From positions 1,244,831 through 1,308,830 of the forward strand of contig CP070671.1 in assembly GCA_020351875.1 (NCBI GenBank): a stretch of DNA of 64,000 bases. The letters are read 5' to 3'. This stretch comes from Chromatiales bacterium (GTDB taxonomy: Bacteria > Pseudomonadota > Gammaproteobacteria > Steroidobacterales > GCA-2729495). The position numbers and the translations under genes are program-made. The number at the start of each line of letters is the position of its first letter. The first letter of the stretch is position 1. Shown here one piece after another: positions 17,588 to 25,525 of this stretch. Under the pieces are notes generated by a model that saw only the letters and a list, made by a program, of their open reading frames with translations, ran no database searches and had not been told where the DNA came from.

Positions 17588-19162
17588 GTGAGCGCTGAAC
17601 ACGGGAACCGGAACCTGCCGTCCGGCGTGATCAGTGGCGACCGGGTGCTCGACGTCGAGACCCTGGACCGCAGGGCACGCCGGGTCGCGGCCGCGATGCA
17701 CGACGTTGGAATCTGGCAGGGTGACCGCGTCGCGCTGCTGCTGCGCAATGATCTCGCCTATTTCGAAGCGACTCGCGGGGCAGCCTGTCTCGGCGCATCG
17801 ACCGTGCCGTTGAACTGGCACCTGACCGCCGACGAAATCGCCCATGTGCTCGACGACTGCAATCCGAAATTGCTGGTCGCGCATGCGGACCTGCTGGACG
17901 AATCCATCCTGGCCGTTTGTTCCGACGTGGAAGTCGTGGCGGTTGCGACGCCGCCGGAGATTGCCACGGCCTATGGCATCGCACCGGAGCGGGCCACCGT
18001 GCCGGGCGGGCTTCCGGAATGGGACAGTTGGCACGCGGCTTACAAACCGTGGACCGAGGAGCCGCGGGCTGTGATGGATCCGATGTTCTACACGTCTGGC
18101 ACCACCGGTAAGCCCAAGGGCGTGCGGCGCGCGAAAGTGCCCCCGGAACTGACCGCGGAGACAGTGCAGCGCACGGCCCGGGCCTTCGGTCTGGATCGTT
18201 CGCCGCTCCGGGCCGTGATGACCGGACCCCTCTACCACTCGGCGCCGAACGCTTACGGGATGCGCATCGTCGGCGGCGGTGGTTTGCTGGTATTGCAGCC
18301 GCGCTTCGATGCGCTGGAGTTGCTTGGCCTGGTGGAACGCTACCGGATCACGAACCTGCACATGGTGCCGACCATGTTCATCCGCCTGCTCGCACTGGCT
18401 GAAGCTGACCGGCAGCGATTCGACCTGTCGAGCCTGGACTTCGTGTGCCATGGTGCGGCCCCGTGCCCCGAGGACATCAAGCGGGCGATGATCGACTGGT
18501 GGGGGCCGGTGATTCACGAGTACTACGCGATGACCGAGACCGGCATCATTGCGACCAGCGACTCCGCGGACTGGCTCGGGCACCCTGGAACCGTGGGCAA
18601 GGCCGCGGAGGGTGTCGACCTGCGCATCCTCGGCACCGACGGCAAGCCGATGCCCGCCGGCGAGCCCGGCGAGATCTGCGTGCGCACCGCGCTCACGTCT
18701 TTCGTGTCTTATCACCGCGCATCGGAGAAAACCGCGGCGATGCGTCGTGGCGACTATGTGGCGACCGGCGACGTCGGTTACCTGGACGAAGACGGATTCC
18801 TGTACATCAGCGACCGCATTTCCGACATGGTGATCACCGGTGGCGTGAATGTGTATCCCGCGGAGATCGAAAACGTGCTGGTCGGCATGGATCAGGTCAG
18901 CGACTGCGCCGTGCTCGGTGTGCCGGACTCGGAATTCGGCGAGCGCCTGATTGCGTTCATCATCGGCGAGGATGGCCTTGAAGAAGCTGCGATTCGGGAC
19001 TACCTGGCCGACAAGCTGGCCCGCTACAAGCTGCCGCGGGAGATCCGGTTTGCGAGCGAGCTGCCCCGGGAGGACAGCGGCAAGATCAAGAAACGCCTGC
19101 TGCGAGAAGCCTACCTGAACGGCAGCCTGCCTGGCCGGGATGCCGCTGTTGGGCTCGGCTGA
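17588..19162 (+). CDS. Class I acyl-CoA synthetase (AMP-forming)
   Basis: A 524-residue ANL-superfamily ligase that activates a carboxylic acid with ATP and CoA. Core motifs are present: FYTSGTTGKPKG (about 170) for ATP, YYAMTETG near 315, GDVGYLDEDGFLYISDRISDMVITGGVNVYP near 395-425, and the C-terminal catalytic lysine region REDSGKIKKR near 510. The GTG at 17588 has GGGGAG seven bases upstream and is preferred over an ATG at 17552. Its end overlaps the next gene by 23 bases. The length and sequence fit short/medium or aromatic/cyclic acid ligases, as found in steroid or terpenoid side-chain breakdown. Confidence 0.93.
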   Translation: MSAEHGNRNLPSGVISGDRVLDVETLDRRARRVAAAMHDVGIWQGDRVALLLRNDLAYFEATRGAACLGASTVPLNWHLTADEIAHVLDDCNPKLLVAHADLLDESILAVCSDVEVVAVATPPEIATAYGIAPERATVPGGLPEWDSWHAAYKPWTEEPRAVMDPMFYTSGTTGKPKGVRRAKVPPELTAETVQRTARAFGLDRSPLRAVMTGPLYHSAPNAYGMRIVGGGGLLVLQPRFDALELLGLVERYRITNLHMVPTMFIRLLALAEADRQRFDLSSLDFVCHGAAPCPEDIKRAMIDWWGPVIHEYYAMTETGIIATSDSADWLGHPGTVGKAAEGVDLRILGTDGKPMPAGEPGEICVRTALTSFVSYHRASEKTAAMRRGDYVATGDVGYLDEDGFLYISDRISDMVITGGVNVYPAEIENVLVGMDQVSDCAVLGVPDSEFGERLIAFIIGEDGLEEAAIRDYLADKLARYKLPREIRFASELPREDSGKIKKRLLREAYLNGSLPGRDAAVGLG

Positions 19163-20348
19163 TCCGATTGCGATCGTCGGCGCCGCGGCCACGCCCGTCG
19201 GCCGCCTGGCTCCCCGTCGAGGTGAGCCCACGGAGCAACTCGAGCACGAAGTGCTGGCGGAAGTTGTCCTGCGTGCGCTGGACGATGCAGGCATCGGCAA
19301 CCGCGATGTCGGTTCCGCGGTCTTCACGCTACCGCCGGCGAACACGCTGCAACTCGGCTTCGCAACCTTTATGTGCGCGCGGCTGGGCTTGCGCTGCACC
19401 GGGCAGGTGGCCGAGGTGGTCGAGATGGGTATCACTGGCGGGCTCGCCTTCGACCAGGCCGCCGCGGATGTCAGTCTCGGCCATGCGGATTTTGCGCTGG
19501 CGCTCGGTGTGTCTTTTCAGTCTGCGATGCCGGCTGCGGACGCAATGGAAGGCAGCATCCGGGTGGTGGGCGACGTCGATTTCCAGTCGCCGTTCGGCCT
19601 GACGCCGATCAGTTGGTATGCCTTCGACGCAGCGCGCTACCTGCACGACACGGGCGCATCGCGGGAGGACCTTGCGGCCATAGCGGTGAAGAGCCGGCAG
19701 CACGCTGCGCATAATGAACTGGCCCAGTTTGGTGACCCATTGACGGTTGACGACGTGCTGAACGCGCGGCCGATCGTCGAACCACTGGGTCTGTTCGACG
19801 TGCCGGCGATTGCCGACGGCGCGATCTGCCTGGTCCTGGCTCGCGAATCGACCGCGCGGGCTACCGGCAAGGCCTTCGTGACGGTGCGCGGCCGCGGCTT
19901 CTACCACGAAGGCTTTCACCAGGTTGGCGATGTGCCCGGCGATATCACCGCGTTCCCAGCTGCGCGGCGCGCCACCGACGCTGCGATGGATCGCGCAGGC
20001 ATACAGCTCGCCGACCTGGACCTGGCCGAGATCTATGCGCCCTGCACGATTACCGAAGTGCTGGTCAGCGAGGCGCTGGACATCTGTCCGCGCGGGCAGG
20101 GCGGGGCCGCGGCGCGTGATGGCGAGACGGCGATTGGCGGGCACCTGCCGCTGAATACCTCCGGTGGCTGTCTCGCGCGGGGGCACCCGCCGTCACTCAC
20201 TGCGTTGTACGGACTGCTGGAGCTGCGCCAGCAATTGCTGCACACGGCCGGGCCGCGGCAGGTGAACGATGCGCGGCTGGGGCTGCACCTTTGCGAACTC
20301 GGCAACTACAACGCGGCGCTCGCACACGTGGTGGAGGGGCCGCAGTGA
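19140..20348 (+). CDS. SCP2-type thiolase-like protein, probable acyl-CoA retro-aldolase subunit
   Basis: A 402-residue thiolase-fold protein of the lipid-transfer (SCP-x/Ltp2) group. EIYAPCTITEVLVSEALDICPRGQGG (about 300) and LNTSGGCLARGHPPS (about 340, with the conserved GHP histidine) are family signatures. Where true thiolases carry their nucleophilic cysteine, this protein has VVEMGITGGLAFDQA (about 97-111), which contains no cysteine. Known Ltp2 proteins lack the same residue and cleave beta-hydroxyacyl-CoAs by retro-aldol reaction in complex with a DUF35 protein. The next gene is a DUF35 protein with a 4-base GTGA overlap, so the same complex is likely here. Substrate is inferred only. 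Confidence 0.85.
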   Translation: MPLLGSADPIAIVGAAATPVGRLAPRRGEPTEQLEHEVLAEVVLRALDDAGIGNRDVGSAVFTLPPANTLQLGFATFMCARLGLRCTGQVAEVVEMGITGGLAFDQAAADVSLGHADFALALGVSFQSAMPAADAMEGSIRVVGDVDFQSPFGLTPISWYAFDAARYLHDTGASREDLAAIAVKSRQHAAHNELAQFGDPLTVDDVLNARPIVEPLGLFDVPAIADGAICLVLARESTARATGKAFVTVRGRGFYHEGFHQVGDVPGDITAFPAARRATDAAMDRAGIQLADLDLAEIYAPCTITEVLVSEALDICPRGQGGAAARDGETAIGGHLPLNTSGGCLARGHPPSLTALYGLLELRQQLLHTAGPRQVNDARLGLHLCELGNYNAALAHVVEGPQ

Positions 20349-20785
20349 GCCTCGCGATCATCGGCATGCCGGGCGACCGGCCGCTGGCGCCGCGGGTGAC
20401 GCGATTCACCGCGCAATTCTGGGACGCGCTGGCCGAGGGCCGTTTCCTGGTCACCCGCTGCAAGGCCTGCCACCAGAAAAGCTTTCCGCCGCAAGCCCAC
20501 TGCAAGTCATGCCTGGGCTGTGACATCGACTGGATTGAGCTCGGCGGCCGCGGCCGACTCTATAGCGCGACCCGCGTGCATGCCGGCCCGGCGCGTTTTG
20601 CTGCCGCACTGCCTTACAGCGTCGGCATCGTCGACCTGGATGACGGCGTGCGCCTGGCCACACGACTGCTCGGCAACGCCGGACCCGAGCACCTGGACCA
20701 GCCGGTGCAACTCGTGGTGACCCGTTACCAGGACGGGCCCCTGTTCGCCGCGGAACTCGTCGCACCCGACGCGTCGATTCCATAA
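20345..20785 (+). CDS. DUF35 OB-fold / zinc-ribbon partner protein
   Basis: A 146-residue protein with an N-terminal helix (FWDALAEGRFLVTRCKACH), a rubredoxin-like zinc ribbon C-x2-C-x10-C-x2-C (cysteines in CKAC and CKSC, with an extra C after it), and a C-terminal OB-fold (IELGGRGRLYSATRV through YQDGPLFAAELV). DUF35 proteins bind acyl-CoA and form complexes with SCP2-type thiolases. The GTG start at 20345 overlaps the thiolase stop (GTGA), and such tight coupling supports stoichiometric synthesis of the two subunits. Confidence 0.9.
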   Translation: MSLAIIGMPGDRPLAPRVTRFTAQFWDALAEGRFLVTRCKACHQKSFPPQAHCKSCLGCDIDWIELGGRGRLYSATRVHAGPARFAAALPYSVGIVDLDDGVRLATRLLGNAGPEHLDQPVQLVVTRYQDGPLFAAELVAPDASIP

Positions 20786-20861
20786 ACGCTCGCCGGTCGC
20801 GCATAAACACGCGTCGTTGACGCAGAGTAGGATTAGATCAAGCCCGCCTGGAACCGTAATC

Positions 20862-21866
20862 GTGTCTTTGCAACCGCTCAGCCTTGACGAGATCCGCGCC
20901 GCCGCCGACGGACTGGCCGGCCAGATCAACGTGACGCCGGTGGTGCCGTGGCACGGCAACGAACTGCAGCGCCTGCTCGGTGCCGGGACGGAGGTGTCCG
21001 TGAAGCTTGAGCAGTTGCAGCGCAGCGGAACTTTCAAGGCGCGTGGTGCGCTGACTGCGATGCTGAGCGCGGGCGAAGAGGCGCTGCGCGCTGGTGTGAC
21101 CGCGTTCAGCGCGGGCAACCACGCGGTGGCAACAGCGTATGCGGCTGCGTGCCTCGGTACGCAGGCGCACGTGGTGATGCAACAGAGTGCGAACTGGCTG
21201 CGCGTGGCGAAAGCCCGTGCCTACGGTGCCAAGATCGAGATGGCGGTGGACGGGGCGGCGGCTAGGCGGCGGGCCGAAGAACTGGTGGCGCAGGACGGTC
21301 GCTTCTTCGTGCACCCCTTCGAAAACCGCGACACGGTGCGGGGCACGGCGACCCTTGGCCTGGAATGGATCGAACAGACTGCGCCGCTCGATGCGGTGAT
21401 TGTTTCCGTCGGTGGCGGTGGGCTGATATCCGGTGTCGCGTCGGCTTTTCGGTTGCTGTCCCCGAACACGCAGATCATCGGTGTAGAGCCGGAAGGGGCC
21501 GACGTGATGCAGCGAAGCCTGGCAGCGGGCACGCCGCAGAACATGCCCACGGTGACGACCATCGCAGACAGCCTCGGGCCGCCGGCCGCGGAGCCGCTGA
21601 CCTTTGAATTCTGCCGGGAGTACGTGCACGAGTTCGTGCGGGTGAGCGATGCGCAGATCCGCGATGCGATGGCACTGATTTTCTACGATTTGAACCAGGC
21701 AGTGGAGCCGGCAGGCGCGGCCGCGACGGCTGCGTTGATCGGGCCGTTGCGAGAGCGTTTACGCGGCCAGCGGATCGGCGTGCTGATCTGCGGGTCCATC
21801 ATTGATGCAGACAGCTTCTCGAAACACATTCGCGACAGCGGCAAGACCATACCTTTCGACGGGTGA
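20862..21866 (+). CDS. PLP-dependent serine/threonine dehydratase-like protein
   Basis: A 334-residue fold-type II PLP enzyme. LQRSGTFKARGA (about 50) carries the cofactor lysine, FSAGNHAVATAYAA near 82 is the asparagine loop, and VSVGGGGLISGVASAF near 185 is the tetraglycine phosphate cup. It probably deaminates a hydroxy amino acid or racemises serine. No C-terminal ACT domain is present, so it is not the biosynthetic IlvA type. The GTG at 20862 is one option; a TTG at 20817 would add 15 non-conserved residues. Lies 7 bases before the YhdH-like gene in the same operon. Confidence 0.88.
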   Translation: MSLQPLSLDEIRAAADGLAGQINVTPVVPWHGNELQRLLGAGTEVSVKLEQLQRSGTFKARGALTAMLSAGEEALRAGVTAFSAGNHAVATAYAAACLGTQAHVVMQQSANWLRVAKARAYGAKIEMAVDGAAARRRAEELVAQDGRFFVHPFENRDTVRGTATLGLEWIEQTAPLDAVIVSVGGGGLISGVASAFRLLSPNTQIIGVEPEGADVMQRSLAAGTPQNMPTVTTIADSLGPPAAEPLTFEFCREYVHEFVRVSDAQIRDAMALIFYDLNQAVEPAGAAATAALIGPLRERLRGQRIGVLICGSIIDADSFSKHIRDSGKTIPFDG

Positions 21867-21873
21867 ACCACTG

Positions 21874-22866
21874 ATGGGACAGACAATTAATGCCATCGTG
21901 GCAACGGAGACGGCAGACGGAGTCCGGGGTGAACTCCAGCAGCTGGATACGACAGAGCTGCCGGAAAACGACGTGCTGGTCGACGTGGCCTACAGCACCG
22001 TGAATTACAAGGACGCGCTGGCGGTCAGCGGCAAGGGCAAGATCTGCCGCAGTCTGCCGATGGTCTGCGGCATCGATCTCGCCGGCACCGTGACGGAATC
22101 CAGCGCACCGGCCTTTGCGCCGGGTGACCAGGTGCTGGTGAACGGGTGGGGGCTGTCGGAAAAACACTGGGGCGGTTACGCGCAGCAGCAGCGGCTGCAG
22201 CCGGACTGGCTCGTGCGGGTGCCTGGATCACTGTCGCTGGAGCAGTGCATGGCGATCGGCACCGCGGGCTATACCGCAATGCTTTGTGTGCACGCGATCC
22301 AGGATCACGGCATCGGCGCGGATGCGGGGCCGGTGGTCGTGACCGGGGCGACGGGCGGGGTCGGGTCCATCGCGGTGATGCTGCTGTCCCGACTTGGTTA
22401 CGAAGTCTCTGCCGTGAGTGGCAAGGCGGATGCGGCCGACTTCCTCACACAGCTCGGCGCAGCGGAGGTCTTGCCGCGGGACGAGCTGGATCGCAAGGCA
22501 CGACCACTGGAGTCCGAACGCTGGGCTGCGGCCGTCGACAGCGTCGGCAGCCAGACCCTCGCCACCTTGCTCGCGCAGACTGCGTACGGTGGTTGCGTGG
22601 CCGCTTGCGGCCTCGCCGGTGGCATCGACCTGCCGGGTACGGTGATGCCCTTTATCCTGCGTGGTGTGACGCTGGCCGGTATCGACTCGGTGATGGCGCC
22701 GGCGGATAAACGGCAGCGGGCCTGGGACGCGCTCGCGGAACTGATCGATAAGGACAAATTGCGCGAGGTGTACACAGTAGAACCGCTGGCGAGGGTGCCG
22801 GAACTGGCTGGCGAACTGTTGGCCGGCCGCGTGAAGGGCCGTATCGTGATCGACGTGAATGCCTGA
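21874..22866 (+). CDS. yhdH: YhdH/AcuI-type acrylyl-CoA (quinone) reductase, MDR superfamily
   Basis: A 330-residue medium-chain reductase without zinc ligands. Typical features are VAYSTVNYKDALAVSGKGKICRSLPMVCGIDLAGTV (about 35-70), VLVNGWGLSEKHWGGYAQ near 90, and the NADPH motif VTGATGGVGSIAVMLLSRLGYEV near 150. Characterised relatives reduce acryloyl-CoA to propionyl-CoA and detoxify small enones. The ATG at 21874 begins 8 bases after the stop of the dehydratase gene. In context it may reduce an alpha,beta-unsaturated acyl-CoA produced by the synthetase/aldolase module. Confidence 0.92.
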   Translation: MGQTINAIVATETADGVRGELQQLDTTELPENDVLVDVAYSTVNYKDALAVSGKGKICRSLPMVCGIDLAGTVTESSAPAFAPGDQVLVNGWGLSEKHWGGYAQQQRLQPDWLVRVPGSLSLEQCMAIGTAGYTAMLCVHAIQDHGIGADAGPVVVTGATGGVGSIAVMLLSRLGYEVSAVSGKADAADFLTQLGAAEVLPRDELDRKARPLESERWAAAVDSVGSQTLATLLAQTAYGGCVAACGLAGGIDLPGTVMPFILRGVTLAGIDSVMAPADKRQRAWDALAELIDKDKLREVYTVEPLARVPELAGELLAGRVKGRIVIDVNA

Positions 22867-22892
22867 TCCGGTGCGGGTGTAAGAGGCTTGCC

Positions 22893-23837
22893 ATGACTAA
22901 CGACAACGTATTTACCGTCGCTGCTGTTCAACACGCGCCGGTGGTGCACGATCTCGACGCGGGCCTGGAAAAAGCCGTGGGGCTGATCGCTGATGCGGCG
23001 GGGCAGGACGCGAGGCTGGTCGTGTTCCCGGAAGTCTGGCTGCAGGGCTACCCCTACTGGGCTAGCATTTCCACGCGGGATCCGGCCTTTGGTCAGTACG
23101 TGGGGTTGCTCAGCGCCAACGCGTGCGAAATTCCCGGGCCTGCGATCGACCGGTTGGCCTCAGCAGCGCGCGAGAACCAGATCAACGTAGTGATCAGCCT
23201 GCACGAGCGCGCGGGCGGTACCCTGTACAACACGCAGGTCTACCTGGCCGAGGACGGCACGTTGCTGGGCGCTCACCGCAAATTGATGCCGACGGTGACC
23301 GAGCGACTGGTCTGGGGCATGGGCGACGGCTCAGATCTGGCGGCTTATCCCACCAGTGCGGGCAAACTCAGCGGCCTGTTGTGTTTCGAACACCAGATGG
23401 CGCCTGCGCGTTATTTCCTGGCGGGGCAGGGCGTGCAGGTGCATGCGTCCGCCTGGCCCGGCATGCCGCTGCTGGACGCGTGGATCGATGCGAGTACGCG
23501 GCAGCTCGCGCTGGAGAATGGCTGCTTCGTGATTGTCGCGCGCGAAATCATGAGCGAAGACCGGTTGCCCGAAGGCTTTCCCGCCGACCCGACCGGGGAA
23601 ACGGAGCGCTGGATTGGCCACGGCGGCAGCGCGATCATAGGGCCGAGTGGCCAATACCTGGTGCCACCGGTCTTCGATGAAGAAACGATCATCAAGGCCG
23701 AGATCGACCTTCGGCAGATTGCACCGGCGAAAGCCTTTTTCGATACGGTGGGCCACTACGCGCGACCGGACGTGTTCCAGCTCGTGTTTCACGGGCAGCC
23801 GAAACCACCGGTGGTGACGGTGGTGGACGAGGACTAG
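22893..23837 (+). CDS. Nitrilase (carbon-nitrogen hydrolase, branch 1), first of four
   Basis: A 314-residue nitrilase with the complete triad: glutamate in VVFPEVWLQGYPYW (about 47), lysine in GAHRKLMPTVTERLVWGMGDGSDL (about 130), and cysteine in GLLCFEHQM (about 165). The PYW and WG-x-GDGSDL blocks are those of true nitrilases, which turn R-CN into R-COOH and ammonia, rather than of amidases. Last gene of the plus-strand operon that begins with the acyl-CoA synthetase, 26 bases after YhdH. An acid released here could be activated by that synthetase, which is an inference. Confidence 0.93.
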   Translation: MTNDNVFTVAAVQHAPVVHDLDAGLEKAVGLIADAAGQDARLVVFPEVWLQGYPYWASISTRDPAFGQYVGLLSANACEIPGPAIDRLASAARENQINVVISLHERAGGTLYNTQVYLAEDGTLLGAHRKLMPTVTERLVWGMGDGSDLAAYPTSAGKLSGLLCFEHQMAPARYFLAGQGVQVHASAWPGMPLLDAWIDASTRQLALENGCFVIVAREIMSEDRLPEGFPADPTGETERWIGHGGSAIIGPSGQYLVPPVFDEETIIKAEIDLRQIAPAKAFFDTVGHYARPDVFQLVFHGQPKPPVVTVVDED

Positions 23838-23858
23838 GCGGCGAGGAATTACCGCCTA
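23835..23858. terminator. Short bidirectional hairpin between convergent genes
   Basis: TAGGCGG (23835-23841) pairs with CCGCCTA (23852-23858) around a 10-base loop. The arms contain the TAG stop codons of both convergent genes. There is no U-run on either side, so any terminator activity would be weak or Rho-dependent. Confidence 0.35.
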
Positions 23859-24344
23859 CGGCCCTGCGGTCACCGGCACCATCACCGCCACGTGATCTTC
23901 GTCGCTGACCACGCGTGTGGTGTGGCCGCGACCGGTCGTGTCTTCCAGTAACACGACATCGCCCGGGCTGAAGCGGCGCGCCTCGCCGTCGCCCACCGTG
24001 ACTTCGACAGTGCCCTGCAGGATGAACGCAAACTGCCGGCGCGGCGCCGGGTGCCAGTCTTCGAAGGAATTGCCCGGCATGCGCAGAATGGTTGCACTGT
24101 CGACATTCTCCAGCGTGTGCACCGCAATCGGGTTCGCCGGTGGCGCGTAGTCCTTCAGTTCAAGCGGCAGTTCGTCGTCGCTGAAGTGTGAGACCTGCTG
24201 GTCATCGACATACATTCGCGAATAGCGGACTGTTGTGGCAGGCTCGCCGGACTCCGGCGTGTCCGCCGCGAGTCCATTGAAAGCGAGGCAGGTCAGCACG
24301 GCAACAAGCCATGATTTGGACCCGCAAGTTGGTTTGGTGCGCAT
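23856..24344 (-). CDS. Exported cupin-domain protein
   Basis: A 162-residue protein with a Sec signal peptide (MRTKPTCGSK then WLVAVLTCLAFNGLA, cleavage near LAADT). A single cupin domain follows: DWHPAPRRQFAFILQGTVEV holds motif 1 with its histidine, and FSPGDVVLLEDTTGRGHTTRV holds motif 2. CAGGAG stands 8 bases upstream of the ATG at 24344, which is clearly the start. It lies 13 bases downstream of a nitrilase gene and is probably co-transcribed with it. A periplasmic cupin could act as dioxygenase, isomerase or binding protein; function not identifiable. Confidence 0.82.
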   Translation of the reverse strand: MRTKPTCGSKSWLVAVLTCLAFNGLAADTPESGEPATTVRYSRMYVDDQQVSHFSDDELPLELKDYAPPANPIAVHTLENVDSATILRMPGNSFEDWHPAPRRQFAFILQGTVEVTVGDGEARRFSPGDVVLLEDTTGRGHTTRVVSDEDHVAVMVPVTAGP

Positions 24345-24357
24345 TGCTGTTCTCCTG

Positions 24358-25488
24358 TCACGCGTCGTGAATCCCGGCGTTTGCGGCCAGCTCCCGGACG
24401 GTCTGCTCGTCGACCTCGTAGTGATCCGCCGCTTCCTGCAATGAACGGAAACGCGCTTCCGGGCCGGACACATACTCCGGCGTCGCGGGCTGCCAGCCCT
24501 GGTCCGTCTGAACCATCACGCGCGCGGCATCCGGCCGCGCGTAGTGCCCGGTGGTGTCACAGATGGCCTTGAATGCCTTGATCATCGCAGCCGGGCAGTC
24601 GGCGTAGATCAGTTGCTCGCCTTCGACGGGTTCCACCAGCGGGATGCCGAGTGGGCTGACCACCTGGCTGCCCCCGCGCGAGTACCCAATGTTCATCCGG
24701 TCGCGATACGGAAAATCGGCCGGTACATCGTCCGGGTTCAGCACAGCGCTGACCGCGAGCGTGAAGCAGCCGGCTTCCAGCGAGTGATTGCGCGTGGAGG
24801 TGTGGCCCCAGAACGAGCCAGTCTCGTCCCATTCCTCCAGTTGCGGCCCGGTGTGCAGCGAGAACGCGCCGGGAAACACGGCCACGTGCAGGTCTTCACC
24901 CATGCCGATCATCGCCGCGCGCAGCGGGGTGACCAGGTTCTCGCCGCAGATCAGCCCGCCGAGCCGCCCGATGTCGGTGTCGTACACGACCAGGTCGCTC
25001 GCGTCGCCCCGGCCCCAGAACAGTTTCTCGGTAAAGGTGGGCAGCAGCTTGCGGTGGCGGCCCATCAGGGATCCGTCGCGGTCGAAGTACAGCAGCGTGT
25101 TGTAGATGGTGTTCACGCCGGGCCGCGGGTCGATTTCGTTGCAACCCACCACGCCGTAGATGCCTGCCGCGCGAAAGGCCGCACCGAGGCGCTCGGTGTC
25201 TTCGCTCGGCACCATCAGGGCCGCGTCGAAGAACCACTGCCGGCCTTCGGCCCACTGGTCCAGGTGGCTGTCCCAGCCCTCGGTCCAGTAGGGGTAGCCG
25301 GCCAGCCAGACTTCGGGAAAGACCACCAGGTCGGCGTCGTTTGCACCGGCTGCCGCGATCGCTTGCTCCGCGCGGGTGACGCACTGCGACCGGTCCATGT
25401 ACGCGGGCGAAATTTGCGCAATACAAACGCGCACCTGTTCGCGCCCGCCGAGCACGGGCTTCTGGCTCTGCGACTTCTGCGGTGCCAT
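24358..25488 (-). CDS. Nitrilase (branch 1), second of four
   Basis: A 376-residue nitrilase, longer than the first copy. Triad: glutamate in VVFPEVWLAGYPYW (about 61), lysine in GRHRKLLPTFTEKLFWGRGDASDL (about 145) and cysteine in GGLICGENLV (about 180). The extra length is a C-terminal tail after the conserved TTGHYARPD segment, with a helix-rich PEARFRSLQEAADHYEVDEQTVREL; long tails in this family help form helical filaments. GYSRGGSQVVSPLG is near 270. Probably in one transcript with the periplasmic cupin. It is clearly a different subfamily from the neighbouring convergent nitrilase, so the two are not a recent duplication. Confidence 0.93.
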   Translation of the reverse strand: MAPQKSQSQKPVLGGREQVRVCIAQISPAYMDRSQCVTRAEQAIAAAGANDADLVVFPEVWLAGYPYWTEGWDSHLDQWAEGRQWFFDAALMVPSEDTERLGAAFRAAGIYGVVGCNEIDPRPGVNTIYNTLLYFDRDGSLMGRHRKLLPTFTEKLFWGRGDASDLVVYDTDIGRLGGLICGENLVTPLRAAMIGMGEDLHVAVFPGAFSLHTGPQLEEWDETGSFWGHTSTRNHSLEAGCFTLAVSAVLNPDDVPADFPYRDRMNIGYSRGGSQVVSPLGIPLVEPVEGEQLIYADCPAAMIKAFKAICDTTGHYARPDAARVMVQTDQGWQPATPEYVSGPEARFRSLQEAADHYEVDEQTVRELAANAGIHDA

Positions 25489-25525
25489 GCGGTCTCTCCG
25501 CGCAGCGACCGGGCTGGCTACGCGA

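Noticed and set aside
17504-19435. 643-codon minus-strand frame under the acyl-CoA synthetase
   Set aside because: Antisense to a gene with a complete set of ANL motifs; no motifs of its own.
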